The notes under the pieces are model-generated. The model saw only the letters and a program-made list of their open reading frames with translations. It was not told the DNA's origin and ran no database searches. Both the position numbers and the translations under genes were made by a program. Positions 1-7,543 of a DNA stretch of 34,659 bases are shown here, in pieces. The stretch is from Nioella sediminis (GTDB lineage Bacteria; Pseudomonadota; Alphaproteobacteria; Rhodobacterales; Rhodobacteraceae): assembly GCF_001879695.1 (NCBI RefSeq), contig NZ_MNBL01000121.1, positions 1-34,659 of the forward strand, written 5' to 3'. The stretch's first letter is position 1; the number at the start of each line of letters is the position of its first letter.

Positions 1-1015
1 GGGCAATCTGGACCTTGGCATCCTTCGTCGCCAGCAGCTGCGGGAAGCGGTCAAGCGCCTCCGTCAGAGGCAGAACCTCCGACACATCGGTGTGCCATGC
101 CCCGCTTGCGAAGCGTTCCTGCACCTCTCCGACAATCGCTGCCACTGTCTCGGGCGGCGTTTCGCGCAGCCAACTGGACAGCCAGAACCCCTCGATGCGC
201 TTGCCCATGAAGATGAACTGTCCCATCTGGTCGAGGCGCGGCGGCGTGGTAGCCAGCCTGCCATAGCAGACCCACCTGGCCCCGCGCGGCATCGCGAAGA
301 ACAGGTCGGCTGCCACCTGATCGGCCACGGCATCCAGCAGGATGCGGGGACCATGCTCCGCCATGACCGCCTTGGCGCGATCCGCGAAATCGGGGGCGGA
401 ACTGACAAGCACCTCTGTCGCGCCAAGGGCCTTCAGCGCCTCGGCCTGCTCGGTGCGGCGCACCACGGGGATGGCCGCAATGCCCGCATCCTTGGCCAGC
501 CCGATCAGGAATTTGCCAAGCTGCGATCCACCGGCGGTGAATAGGAACGCCCCGGCCCCATCGGCCCGCACGATGTCGAACATGGCCATCGCGGTCATCG
601 GGTTGACGATCAGGCCTGCCGCGTCCTCGTCTTTCAGATCCGGGCGCAGAGGGATCATCATGCGCGCGTCGGCCATGGCATATTCCGCCCAGGTGCCCCA
701 GCCCATGCCAAAGAAACTGACCCGCTGACCCAGAAGCGGTGTGTCGCCCGCCACGACCTCGCCCACGCCTTCGAACCCGGCGGGCATCCCGGCCTTGCGC
801 GGCTGCCCGTACTGGCCGGAAACGAACATCAGGTCCGAGGGGTTCACGGCGGCACGGCTGACCTTGATCAGCGCCTGCCCGTCCTTTGGCTGCGGCACGG
901 GCAGAGTGGTCAGCTCCACGAATGATGACAGGTCGGTCGGCATGTCTCCCGAACCGCCTCTGGCATATCCGTCTTCGCGCAGGACAAGCGCGGTCATCGT
1001 TTCGGGCAGGGTCAT
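1..1015 (-). CDS. Zinc-type alcohol dehydrogenase / quinone oxidoreductase family protein (3' end cut by window)
   Basis: Reading from ATG at 1015 the frame stays open for 338 codons to the window edge, so the C-terminus is missing. The start MTLPETMTALVLRED is preceded by a good GGAG ribosome site. The N-terminal GroES-like domain contains NPSDLMFVSGQYG and GFEGVGEV; the Rossmann part contains FTAGGSQLGKFLIGLAKDAG, the nucleotide-binding region of medium-chain dehydrogenase/reductases. I see no structural or catalytic zinc ligands, which fits the NADPH:quinone oxidoreductase branch rather than a true zinc alcohol dehydrogenase. The last visible residues (ATKDAKVQIA) resemble the end of the family, so little is probably missing. 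It follows the F0 operon on the same strand but is separated from it by a strong terminator, so it is probably transcribed independently. Substrate unknown. Confidence 0.85.
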   Translation of the reverse strand, partial: MTLPETMTALVLREDGYARGGSGDMPTDLSSFVELTTLPVPQPKDGQALIKVSRAAVNPSDLMFVSGQYGQPRKAGMPAGFEGVGEVVAGDTPLLGQRVSFFGMGWGTWAEYAMADARMMIPLRPDLKDEDAAGLIVNPMTAMAMFDIVRADGAGAFLFTAGGSQLGKFLIGLAKDAGIAAIPVVRRTEQAEALKALGATEVLVSSAPDFADRAKAVMAEHGPRILLDAVADQVAADLFFAMPRGARWVCYGRLATTPPRLDQMGQFIFMGKRIEGFWLSSWLRETPPETVAAIVGEVQERFASGAWHTDVSEVLPLTEALDRFPQLLATKDAKVQIA

Positions 1016-1078
1016 GGCGGCTCTCCTTCATGGGTTGAACACCCTAGCTAGGGAATCCCTTGGGACCGGAAAAGGAAA

Positions 1079-1108
1079 CCCCCGGCGTGACATTGCGTCA
1101 GCCGGGGG
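1079..1108 (-). terminator. Intrinsic terminator of the F0 ATP synthase operon
   Basis: The arms CCCCCGGC (1079-1086) and GCCGGGGG (1101-1108) pair perfectly over 8 bp. The stem extends inward through TGAC/GTCA (1088-1091 with 1097-1100) after one bulged base. Read on the - strand the hairpin is followed by a T-rich stretch (TTTCCTTTT, about 1068-1076). It lies just beyond the atpF stop. The + strand side also carries a short T run, so it may work in both directions. Confidence 0.85.
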
Positions 1109-1133
1109 CTTTTGTTCGGTCGGTGGCGCGCGT

Positions 1134-1688
1134 TTAGTGCAGGCGGGCCGAAACCTCTTCGATGGCACCGTCGATCAGCTTGTTCTGATCGGCGGCGCTG
1201 GTCTTGGCGGCGATCACTTCCGCAGCGGCGGCCACGGCGATGCTGATGGCCCGGTCGCGCACTTCACGGACCGCACCGGCCTCGGCAGAGGCGATCTGAT
1301 CCTCGGCAGCGGCCAGACGGCGGGCGATCGAGGCTTTCAGGTCGGCCTTGGCCTGCTCGGCCGCAATCTGGGCTTCCTCGCGGGCCTGGGCGACGATGCG
1401 CTCGGACTGCTCGGCCACTTCACGCTGCTTGCGCTCGTAGGAGGCGAGGATCGTCTGCGCCTCTTCACGCAGGGCGCGGGCTTCGTCCAGTTCGTTGCGG
1501 ATGCCCTCAGCCCGTTGGTCCAGAAGACCCATCAGGATGCCGGGCACCTTGAAGTAGACCAGAACCCCGATGAACACGAGGAACGAGATCAGCACCACGA
1601 AGTCGGTGTTGAACAGCGAGAAGAACGGACCCGACGCTGCCATTGCGGGCGAGCCGATCAGTGCGAAAAGAACTGCAAGGCGTTTCAT
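1134..1688 (-). CDS. atpF: F0F1 ATP synthase subunit b
   Basis: This 184-residue protein is the b subunit of the peripheral stalk, which holds F1 static against the membrane sector. It begins with a signal-like hydrophobic segment (residues 1-18, ending SPAMA), followed by the family stretch [20 protein letters not shown] and a membrane helix at about 30-50. A long Ala/Glu/Arg-rich helix that should form the dimeric stalk fills the rest. It is the last gene of the F0 operon, 5 bp after the b' gene, and is followed by a terminator. Alphaproteobacteria carry b and b' as separate genes, and this is the copy with the N-terminal presequence. Length and content are ordinary for the family. Confidence 0.95.
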   Translation of the reverse strand: MKRLAVLFALIGSPAMAASGPFFSLFNTDFVVLISFLVFIGVLVYFKVPGILMGLLDQRAEGIRNELDEARALREEAQTILASYERKQREVAEQSERIVAQAREEAQIAAEQAKADLKASIARRLAAAEDQIASAEAGAVREVRDRAISIAVAAAAEVIAAKTSAADQNKLIDGAIEEVSARLH

Positions 1689-1693
1689 GTCCC

Positions 1694-2221
1694 TTATCCT
1701 TTCACACGTGCGGTGACGGCGGCGGCGATCGACGCATCGTCGGATGCGGTCGGTGCCAGCGTGGCCACGATCTCGGCTGCGGTGTCGCGGGCAACCGCAT
1801 CCACGGCTTCCAGCGCACCGGCGCGGATCTCGTCGATCCGTGCGGCGGATTCCGCGGCCTTTGCAGAAATCTCGGCATCGGCCTTGGCGGTTGCATCCGC
1901 AAGGTCGGCCATGATCTCGGCGCGGGTTTCCGCTGCGATGGCCTGGGCTTCGGCGCGGGCGTCGGCGAGGGCCTTGTTATAGGCTTCTTCGGCGGCGGCG
2001 GCCTGACGTTTCAGGTCTTCGGCAGCGGCGATATCATTCGTTATGGTTCCCTGACGCTCGGCCAGAACAGCCCCGATCCGGGGCAGAGCGACGCGAGACA
2101 GGATCAGGTAGATCACCACGATGGTGATCACGAGCCAGAAGATCTGGTTCGGGAAAGTAGAAAAGTCGAGCTGCGGCATTCCGGGTGCGGAAGCAGCGCC
2201 CTCTGTTGCGTCAACGGCCAT
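1694..2221 (-). CDS. atpG (atpX): F0F1 ATP synthase subunit b' (second b-type subunit)
   Basis: This 175-residue second b-type subunit pairs with b to make a heterodimeric peripheral stalk, as in other Rhodobacterales, cyanobacteria and chloroplasts. It has a short polar N-terminus rich in Ala and Gly, then [30 protein letters not shown], in which about residues 27-45 form the membrane helix. The remainder is a long Ala/Glu coiled-coil helix. It lies between atpE and atpF. An 8-bp hairpin separates it from atpE, which would let the c subunit be made in excess over b and b'. Gene naming varies between genomes; atpG here means b', not the F1 gamma subunit. Confidence 0.92.
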   Translation of the reverse strand: MAVDATEGAASAPGMPQLDFSTFPNQIFWLVITIVVIYLILSRVALPRIGAVLAERQGTITNDIAAAEDLKRQAAAAEEAYNKALADARAEAQAIAAETRAEIMADLADATAKADAEISAKAAESAARIDEIRAGALEAVDAVARDTAAEIVATLAPTASDDASIAAAVTARVKG

Positions 2222-2247
2222 CTTGTCCTCCGAGGAACCTGGTTACA

Positions 2248-2280
2248 CCGGACCGCTCGCACGCATGGCAAACGGTCCGG
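2248..2280 (-). promoter_or_regulatory. Hairpin at the 3' side of atpE
   Basis: CCGGACCG (2248-2255) and CGGTCCGG (2273-2280) form a perfect 8-bp stem with a 17-nt loop, placed between the atpE stop (2305) and the b' start (2221). No T run follows. Inference: it is an RNA-stabilising or processing hairpin rather than a full terminator, protecting the atpE transcript, whose product is needed in many copies per complex. Confidence 0.55.
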
Positions 2281-2304
2281 CCGTAAGGATGGTTCGCGAA
2301 AGGC

Positions 2305-2529
2305 TTAGACGGCGAACATCAGCAGCAGAGCGACGAGGAATGCGAAGATCCCCAGTGCTTCTGCGAATGCGATGCCGATGAAGAGCGTTGCGGTCTGGCC
2401 GGCTGCTGCCGACGGGTTGCGCAGTGCGCCGGACAGGAAGTTGCCTGCCACGTGACCCACACCGATTGCGGCTGCGCCGGAACCGATTGCTGCGAGGCCA
2501 GCGCCGATGTGTGCGAGATCGCCTTCCAT
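2305..2529 (-). CDS. atpE: F0F1 ATP synthase subunit c
   Basis: This 74-residue proteolipid forms the rotating ring of F0. Two membrane helices are visible, a Gly/Ala-rich first helix (about 8-30, with [15 protein letters not shown]) and a second one (about 48-72). They are joined by the polar loop RNPSAAAGQ. The proton-carrying carboxylate is Glu57 in [11 protein letters not shown]. There is no sodium-binding motif that I can recognise, so proton coupling is expected. The gene follows atpB and precedes a hairpin. Length is normal for an alphaproteobacterial c subunit. Confidence 0.97.
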   Translation of the reverse strand: MEGDLAHIGAGLAAIGSGAAAIGVGHVAGNFLSGALRNPSAAAGQTATLFIGIAFAEALGIFAFLVALLLMFAV

Positions 2530-2585
2530 GTGATTTCTCCTTACGATTGGAAGTTTTCGATATGTGTGTTTCTTAAGACGTGCGG

Positions 2586-3434
2586 TCAGTGCGACGGATG
2601 CAGCGCATCGCGCAGGTAGACGCAGGTCAGGATCGTGAAGACGTATGCCTGGATGAAGGCCACCAGAACCTCCAGCCCGTAGACCGCCGTAATCGCCACC
2701 ACCGGGGCAATGGCGCCCACGCCGAGGACACCGGCAAAGCCCGCGAACACCTTGATCACCGCGTGGCCCGCCATGACGTTACCGGCAAGACGAATGGAGT
2801 GGCTGACCGGGCGCACGAAATACGAGATCAGTTCGATGATCGCCAGGATCGGGCGCAGCGGCAGCGGCGCGGACGAGACCCAGAAGAGCCCCAGGAATCC
2901 GGCACCGTTCTTGACGAAGCCCACAACGGTGACGGTCAGGAACACCGCCATCGCGAGAACCGCGGTCACAGCGATGTGCGAGGTGGTGGTGAAGCTGGTC
3001 GGGATCAGGCCGAGGAAGTTGGCCATCACGATGAACAGGAAAAGCGTCATGATATAAGGGAAGAAGGCCAGCGCGTCCTTGCCCGCGACGTCTTCGACCA
3101 TCTTGCGGATGAAGCCGTAGGTCAGTTCTGCAACGGACTGCGCGCGCGAGGGCACGATGGCCCGGCCGCGAGACCCAAGCACCATCAGGACGAACACACC
3201 GACAATGGCCAGCATCATCCACAGGGTCACGTTGGTGATGGTGTAGAAGGAAATCGGGCCGTCGCCGAACAGCGGCTCGACGATGAACTGATCCATCGGG
3301 TGGATCTGAAGGCCACCTTCAGCCCCATGCGCCGCATCCGCGCCATGGGCTGCATCGGCTCCGTGGGCGGCTTCGGCACCGTGCTCGGCGACGGCTTCCT
3401 CACCGTGGGTCTGTTCTTGTGCGTCTTCGGACAC
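2586..3434 (-). CDS. atpB: F0F1 ATP synthase subunit a
   Basis: This 282-residue membrane subunit forms the proton half-channels next to the c ring. The essential arginine is Arg215 in HSIRLAGN, and the family segments [13 protein letters not shown] and [18 protein letters not shown] are present. At least five hydrophobic helices can be seen. The N-terminus is unusual: about 40 residues rich in His, Ala, Gly and acidic residues, with three tandem repeats of the type AHGAD/E-A, before the conserved IHPMDQF motif. The start at 3434 lies 3 bases after the atpI stop, which suggests translational coupling. The repeated extension could be a low-complexity tail or a weak metal-binding stretch; the core of the protein is intact. 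Confidence 0.96.
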   Translation of the reverse strand: MSEDAQEQTHGEEAVAEHGAEAAHGADAAHGADAAHGAEGGLQIHPMDQFIVEPLFGDGPISFYTITNVTLWMMLAIVGVFVLMVLGSRGRAIVPSRAQSVAELTYGFIRKMVEDVAGKDALAFFPYIMTLFLFIVMANFLGLIPTSFTTTSHIAVTAVLAMAVFLTVTVVGFVKNGAGFLGLFWVSSAPLPLRPILAIIELISYFVRPVSHSIRLAGNVMAGHAVIKVFAGFAGVLGVGAIAPVVAITAVYGLEVLVAFIQAYVFTILTCVYLRDALHPSH

Positions 3435-3437
3435 GTC

Positions 3438-3770
3438 TCATTCCCTCTCATCGCGCGCGGCAGCCGCCGCTTCGTTTTCCTTCTGGATCTCATGGGCGGA
3501 GCGGATCATCGTCTTCACCCCGGCCACGAACCCCAGCAATGTAAACACCACCATCAACCACGGCGCGCTGCCAAACAGCGCATCAAGCCCGTAGCCTATG
3601 GCAAAACCGATCCCGAGACCGGCCACAAGCTCTATCACCATCCGCCAGGCATGCTGCGCCATGGAATAGTGTTCCTCGGTATGGGGCTTGTCGCCTTCCT
3701 GTCCGGCTTTCAGTCGCTCCAGCCGCTGTTCGAAGTCTTGCAAGCGGTCGGGATCGGGCCCGTCGGACAT
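3438..3770 (-). CDS. atpI: AtpI / AtpZ-family ATP synthase accessory protein
   Basis: This 110-residue protein opens the F0 operon. It has a charged N-terminal helix (DRLQDFEQRLERLKAG), two membrane helices at about 42-64 and 70-88 separated by a short loop (LDALFGSAPW), and a charged Ala/Glu tail. AtpI is known as a helper in c-ring assembly or Mg2+ supply and is not a structural subunit. The arrangement directly before atpB with a 3-base gap is the standard one. The gene is preceded by a recognisable promoter. Confidence 0.9.
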   Translation of the reverse strand: MSDGPDPDRLQDFEQRLERLKAGQEGDKPHTEEHYSMAQHAWRMVIELVAGLGIGFAIGYGLDALFGSAPWLMVVFTLLGFVAGVKTMIRSAHEIQKENEAAAAARDERE

Positions 3771-3800
3771 GGAAAACGCCCCCTTCAGAGGTTCGGGCGG

Positions 3801-3829
3801 AAACTAGGCAGAGCACCCCACAGAGTCAA
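3801..3829 (-). promoter_or_regulatory. Putative promoter of the F0 ATP synthase operon
   Basis: On the - strand a TTGACT -35 element (complement of 3824-3829) is followed by a 17-bp spacer and TAGTTT (complement of 3801-3806). This lies 30-60 bp upstream of the atpI ATG. The fit to the housekeeping sigma70 consensus and spacing is good; no other candidate in the gap is as strong. Confidence 0.55.
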
Positions 3830-3941
3830 CGCGTAGTTTTCACATTTTCGAAGCACCTAATTTACTGATTATATGTAACTTTTCCCGCATGCGACAAAGA
3901 CAGCACAGCTGCCTGACCCGGCATTTCAGGTTTTCATATAT

Positions 3942-3982
3942 TCAACCGAATGGTTGACGGTATAGTCAACCAAATGGTTGAC
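3942..3982. promoter_or_regulatory. Two tandem ArsR-type operators
   Basis: There are two inverted repeats, TCAACC-GAAT-GGTTGA (3942-3957) and GTCAACCA-AA-TGGTTGAC (3965-3982). Their centres are 24 bp apart, just over two helical turns. They sit directly upstream of the arsR-type gene at 4014. Repeats of the CAACC-N4-GGTTG kind are typical of ArsR/SmtB-family operators, so autoregulation is the likely role. The second site has 8-bp perfect arms. Confidence 0.75.
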
Positions 3983-4013
3983 GATCCCCGTCCGGCCATG
4001 GATATCCGCGCAA

Positions 4014-4346
4014 ATGACATCCGATCTCGACACCGTCTTCTCGGCCCTCGCCGACCCCACCCGCCGCCGCATCCTGACGATGCTGCTGGAGGATGACATG
4101 GCCGTGACCGATGTGGCCGAGCCGTTCGAGATGTCCCTGGCCGCGATTTCCAAGCACCTGACGATCCTCGCGGGCGCGGGCCTGATCAGCCAGGAAAAGC
4201 GCGGTCGGGTCAAATGGTGCAAGCTGGAACCCGACGCCCTTAAGGGGGCCTCGGTCTGGATGCAGGGCTTCGGCCAGTTCGAGCCGGTCAATCTCGACGC
4301 GTTCGAGGCCTTCCTCGCGCAGGAGCTTGGCGAAAGCCCGGATTAG
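4014..4346 (+). CDS. ArsR/SmtB-family transcriptional regulator
   Basis: This 110-residue winged-helix protein starts with the family signature MTSDLDTVFSALADPTRRRILTMLL. The recognition helix region FEMSLAAISKHLTILAGAGLI and the wing QEKRGRVKWCKLEP follow. I chose ATG 4014; an upstream TTG at 3978 would fall inside the operator. The metal-binding cysteine motif of ArsR/SmtB (ELCVCDL type) is absent, so it probably does not sense metal by the classic site. Such regulators are often encoded next to an SRPBCC/AHSA1 gene, but none is present here. The next gene is convergent, with overlapping stops. Two palindromes upstream argue for self-repression. The other target genes are unknown. Confidence 0.88.
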   Translation: MTSDLDTVFSALADPTRRRILTMLLEDDMAVTDVAEPFEMSLAAISKHLTILAGAGLISQEKRGRVKWCKLEPDALKGASVWMQGFGQFEPVNLDAFEAFLAQELGESPD

Positions 4347-4831
4347 GTTTTGGCCGCCCGCAGGCAGGCCCGGATGAACTTGGCCGCAGACCGATAGTGG
4401 CTCGGCCCCGCCGCTTCGGCATATCGCCCCGTGGTCCAGCCGGTTCCCCCCGGCATCGGCCCGCCGTAAAGCGCTGCATCATCCTGCGTGGTCAGATAAG
4501 CCATCAGGCGCGCATGCCCGTCGGCCAGACGCTCCCTCGCCTCTTGCCACGACACATCTGCGTATTTGTCCCGCAGCCCGGCATTATAGGGTCTGAGCTG
4601 ATTCCACTTCACCCCATGGTCGGGCATCTGGGCCGCTTCACCCTCCTCCAGCCACTGAAAAAACAATCCGATCCAGTGCGACCGGTGCAAGATGACGTCG
4701 CGGATGCTCCAATCATCCTCGAATCCCCGGTTCGCAAGGTCGTCGGGGATGTCGGATATCAAGGTTTGCAGCTTGTTGAACTCCTTCTCGGCAACAGCCA
4801 GAAGGTCGGCGCGGTTCGTGGCAGCAGGCAT
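4343..4831 (-). CDS. ClbS/DfsB family four-helix bundle protein
   Basis: This 162-residue protein matches the ClbS/DfsB (DUF1706) family very closely. Features are RADLLAVAEKEFNKL at the N-terminus, DDWSIRDVILHRSHW, the stretch VKWNQLRPYN, and the C-terminal block LYGGPMPGGTGWTTGRYAEA followed by GPSHYRSAAKFIRACLR. ClbS protects colibactin producers by opening the toxin's cyclopropane, but this family is widespread in bacteria with no colibactin genes. None are seen here, so the substrate is unknown. The start at 4831 has a GAGGAG ribosome site; a GTG 15 bases earlier is less likely. It is convergent with the ArsR-type gene, the stops overlapping by 4 bases. Confidence 0.88.
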   Translation of the reverse strand: MPAATNRADLLAVAEKEFNKLQTLISDIPDDLANRGFEDDWSIRDVILHRSHWIGLFFQWLEEGEAAQMPDHGVKWNQLRPYNAGLRDKYADVSWQEARERLADGHARLMAYLTTQDDAALYGGPMPGGTGWTTGRYAEAAGPSHYRSAAKFIRACLRAAKT

Positions 4832-4902
4832 GAATACTCTCCTCACTCGTCTGCCGCGTGACTACACCTTTGAACTGATCTTCACCTTGATCCGGCGCAA
4901 TG

Positions 4903-5784
4903 TCAGCCGTCGTTCTTGAGCAGGAGAAGCAGTGCCAGCACCGTCAAAGCCACGCCGCCAAGGACATAGACCGTGGGCAACCCATTGCCGAGGAAGTATT
5001 CCCATCCGATCACCCATGTGGGTGTCAGGTAGGTATAGGCCATGACCTTGGAGGCCGGCAGTTGCATGGATGCGAATTGCAGCAAGACCACGGTGATCGC
5101 GGTGGCAAAAACCGCCGTGTAAAAGAGTGTCACCCAGACAATACCGGGCAGGGCCACCCAATCGGTGGCCAGCACTTCAGCTCCGCCCCACAGGAACAGC
5201 ACGAAGGCCCCCCCCAACATGGTGCCAAAGGTTGAAACCGGCGCGGGCTCGCCCCGGTTCAGCATCCGCACCATCGGCGTGTAGATCGCATGGGAGATGC
5301 AACCGATGAAGTAGATCACCTCCCCTCGCCCGATCTCGAAGGCCAGCAGCGCCGACATGTCCGCGCGGAAGATCACCCAAAGCGCCCCCGCCCCGCCGAT
5401 GGCGAGGGCCAGCGCCATGCGTCCGGTCATGAGCTGGCTGAGCAGCAGGAACCCGAAGCCCGCCGTCATGATCGGCGTCAGTGTGAAAACCGCTGCGGCA
5501 GACACCGGGGGGGCCGTTTTCAACCCCTCGAACATCAGCACGAAATACGCGCCGAACAGCCCGCCAAGGATAAGGTAGCGCCACGGGGCGTGGAAATGCG
5601 TGCGGCGAAACCCGCCACGCGCCTGCACGATCAGCGATACAACCACAGCCCCGCAAAGGAAGCGCACCGCGTTGAAGGCCGCCGGGTCGATATGGTTTGC
5701 CGTCATCGAGCCAAGCGAGAATGACCCCGCCACCAACGCCGAGAAGGCCAGCATCGCCAGATGGCCGCGATATCCGCCGCTCAT
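4903..5784 (-). CDS. DMT-superfamily (EamA) transporter
   Basis: This 293-residue integral membrane protein has about ten hydrophobic helices in two similar halves, the layout of the EamA drug/metabolite exporters. The first half carries AFNAVRFLCGAVVVSL and APPVSAAAVFTLTPIMTAGFG; the second half carries ATAITVVLLQFASMQLPASKV and YTYLTPTWVIGWEYFLG. The start lies 1 base after the stop of the LysR-type gene, so the two are almost certainly co-transcribed and the regulator probably controls the exporter. Substrate cannot be told from sequence; family members export amino acids and other metabolites. Confidence 0.9.
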   Translation of the reverse strand: MSGGYRGHLAMLAFSALVAGSFSLGSMTANHIDPAAFNAVRFLCGAVVVSLIVQARGGFRRTHFHAPWRYLILGGLFGAYFVLMFEGLKTAPPVSAAAVFTLTPIMTAGFGFLLLSQLMTGRMALALAIGGAGALWVIFRADMSALLAFEIGRGEVIYFIGCISHAIYTPMVRMLNRGEPAPVSTFGTMLGGAFVLFLWGGAEVLATDWVALPGIVWVTLFYTAVFATAITVVLLQFASMQLPASKVMAYTYLTPTWVIGWEYFLGNGLPTVYVLGGVALTVLALLLLLKNDG

Positions 5785-5785
5785 G

Positions 5786-6676
5786 TCAGGCCGGGTCCAC
5801 GGGCCAGTCGGCGACTTTTTCCTTGAGGAACCGCAGAACCGTCTGAACCTTCGCCGTCCGATGCAGATCCATATGAGTCACCAGCCAAAGCTTGACCGAC
5901 CATTCCTCCAGCGGGGGCAGCATCTCAACCAGGTTGTCATCGGTTTGCAGATCGAGGCTGGAGACAAAGCCGATCCCCATACCCGACATCACCGCCTGCC
6001 GCATGCTGTCGGTGTCGTTGCAGCGGAAGCGGATGCACTCCTCGGGCACCACATCAGCCAGCCAGCGCAGGAACGGCGCGCGCGGGTTTTCCTGTGCCGT
6101 GCCGATAAAGCGGTGTTGGGTGATATTGTCTTCGGTCAGCGGGCCGAAACGGTCCAGATAGTCCTTCGTGGCGCAGAGGACCGTCGACAGGGTGCAGTAG
6201 GGCTGCACGATGTTGTCCTGATTGTCGCCCGGCTTTCCGGCCCGGATCGCCACATGCGCCTCGCCATATTCCAACCGGTAGAGCCGCATGTCGGTGAGGA
6301 ACTGGATCTGAAGATCCGGGTGCTGTTCCTGAAACTCACCTAGCGCCGGAACGATCAACGGCGCGATAACATTGAGCGAGGTGATCAGCAGCTCTCCCGT
6401 GACCTCATTGCCGCGCCCCTTGATACGGCTGGCCAACTGCGTGAACTGGTCGTCTGCACGCCCCCCGACGGCCAGCAGGTCCTGCCCGGCTTCGGTCGGC
6501 GTGTAGCCCCGCGCGTGGCGCTGGAACAGTTTCGCCCCAAGCCGCCCTTCCAACGAGTCGATATGGCGGATCACCGTTGCATGATGCACCCCCAGAACCT
6601 CGGCCGCGCCGCTGACCGTACCCATGCGCGCCACCTGATACGCTGTGCGGATCTCGTCCCAATCGCTGAATGACAT
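5786..6676 (-). CDS. LysR-family transcriptional regulator
   Basis: This 296-residue protein has the LysR N-terminal helix-turn-helix (about residues 5-60: IRTAYQVARMGTVSGAAEVL, then HHATVIRHIDSLEGRLGAKLF and TPTEAGQDLL). A periplasmic-binding-protein-like effector domain runs from about residue 90. It lies head to head with azoR and 1 base before the EamA transporter gene, so the 219-bp region between it and azoR probably carries its operator. The effector is unknown. Azoreductases under LysR control often respond to quinones or other electrophiles, but that is only an analogy here. Confidence 0.92.
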   Translation of the reverse strand: MSFSDWDEIRTAYQVARMGTVSGAAEVLGVHHATVIRHIDSLEGRLGAKLFQRHARGYTPTEAGQDLLAVGGRADDQFTQLASRIKGRGNEVTGELLITSLNVIAPLIVPALGEFQEQHPDLQIQFLTDMRLYRLEYGEAHVAIRAGKPGDNQDNIVQPYCTLSTVLCATKDYLDRFGPLTEDNITQHRFIGTAQENPRAPFLRWLADVVPEECIRFRCNDTDSMRQAVMSGMGIGFVSSLDLQTDDNLVEMLPPLEEWSVKLWLVTHMDLHRTAKVQTVLRFLKEKVADWPVDPA

Positions 6677-6791
6677 CGGCTTTCGTCCTGTCTGTGCATC
6701 ACTTCACGCTTCCGTAGTCATCATGCCAACTCTGTTCATCGGAGCAAGGGAAAAGCTGCGGAGGCTTTGAAAGCGTTTGACCGCCGCGCTT

Positions 6792-6833
6792 CACAAAATC
6801 GCACAGATGCTGTTTTGATATCTGCGTTTTGTG
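6792..6833. promoter_or_regulatory. Imperfect palindrome between lysR and azoR (candidate LysR operator)
   Basis: The left arm CACAAAATCGCACAGAT (6792-6808) and the right arm ATCTGCGTTTTGTG (6820-6833) are complementary over ATCTG, CG and TTTTGTG, with small insertions in the left arm. An 11-bp spacer separates them. The site lies 63 bp before the azoR start in the divergent gap, where a LysR-type protein usually binds. No other inverted repeat of this length was seen in the gap. Confidence 0.5.
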
Positions 6834-6895
6834 CGGTCACAGGATGATTAGTTCCATGCTCAGACGCAACCCAAGACATCCAAGGACCATATCAC

Positions 6896-7483
6896 ATGAC
6901 CCATTCCATCCTCCGCATCGACGCTTCCGCCCGCCGCGACGGCTCTGTCAGCCGCGATCTGAGCGACCGTATCATCGCCCGCTTCCCCGAGGCGACCGTC
7001 ACCACCCGCGACCTGGCCTCAGGCCTGCCCCTGATCAACGAAACCTGGGTCGGTGCCAATTTCACCCCAGAGGCAGAGCGCAGCGACGAACAGCGCACCA
7101 CATTGGCCCTGTCGGATGAGCTGATTGCCGAGCTGAAAGACGCCGACACGCTGGTCATTGGCCTGCCGATCTACAATTTTGGTGTCCCTGCCACGTTGAA
7201 AGCATGGGTCGACCTGGTGGCCCGCGCGGGCGTGACCTTTCGCTACTCCGAAGCCGGTCCCGAGGGCCTGATGACCGGCAAGCGCGCCATCGTCGCCGTT
7301 GCCTCTGGCGGAACCGAGGCCGGGTCCGAGATCGACTTTGCCACCGGCTATATCCGCCATGTTCTGGGCTTCATCGGCATCACGGATGTGACCTTTGTCA
7401 CCGCCGACAGGCTGGCACTGGACATGGACGCCACCTTGAACGCGGCCCATAGCCAGATCGACGCTCTGCCCGTCGCCGCCTGA
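6896..7483 (+). CDS. azoR: FMN-dependent NADH-azoreductase
   Basis: This 195-residue protein with the flavodoxin-like fold of AzoR reduces azo compounds and quinones by two-electron transfer from NADH through FMN. Visible motifs are the FMN phosphate loop RIDASARRDGSVSRDL (about 6-22), LVIGLPIYNFGVPATLKAW (about 85-103) and a Gly-rich segment VAVASGGTEAGSE (about 138-150). Length and order match the family. It is transcribed away from the lysR-eamA pair across a palindromic intergenic region and is followed by a long hairpin. The physiological role is probably quinone or electrophile stress defence. Confidence 0.93.
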   Translation: MTHSILRIDASARRDGSVSRDLSDRIIARFPEATVTTRDLASGLPLINETWVGANFTPEAERSDEQRTTLALSDELIAELKDADTLVIGLPIYNFGVPATLKAWVDLVARAGVTFRYSEAGPEGLMTGKRAIVAVASGGTEAGSEIDFATGYIRHVLGFIGITDVTFVTADRLALDMDATLNAAHSQIDALPVAA

Positions 7484-7493
7484 GGTTTCTGGC

Positions 7494-7527
7494 GGGGCGC
7501 AGGAAATCTCCCATTTTCCAGCGCCCC
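7494..7527 (+). terminator. Hairpin after azoR (terminator-like, no T run)
   Basis: GGGGCGC (7494-7500) pairs with GCGCCCC (7521-7527). After an A/A mismatch, GGAAA (7502-7506) pairs with TTTCC (7515-7519), leaving an 8-nt loop. This 12-bp stem begins 10 bases after the azoR stop. No U tract follows, so it may stop transcription only weakly or protect the azoR mRNA 3' end. Confidence 0.5.
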
Positions 7528-7543
7528 GTGCTAACCTGCCCTC

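Noticed and set aside
51-1031. - strand open frame (about 326 codons) overlapping the first gene in another phase
   Set aside because: The phase starting at 1015 gives a recognisable oxidoreductase; the other phase gives an Arg/Gly-rich sequence without motifs.
2580-3836. + strand open frame (about 418 codons) opposite atpB and atpI
   Set aside because: Shadow of two ATP synthase genes, with no ribosome site and no known motif.
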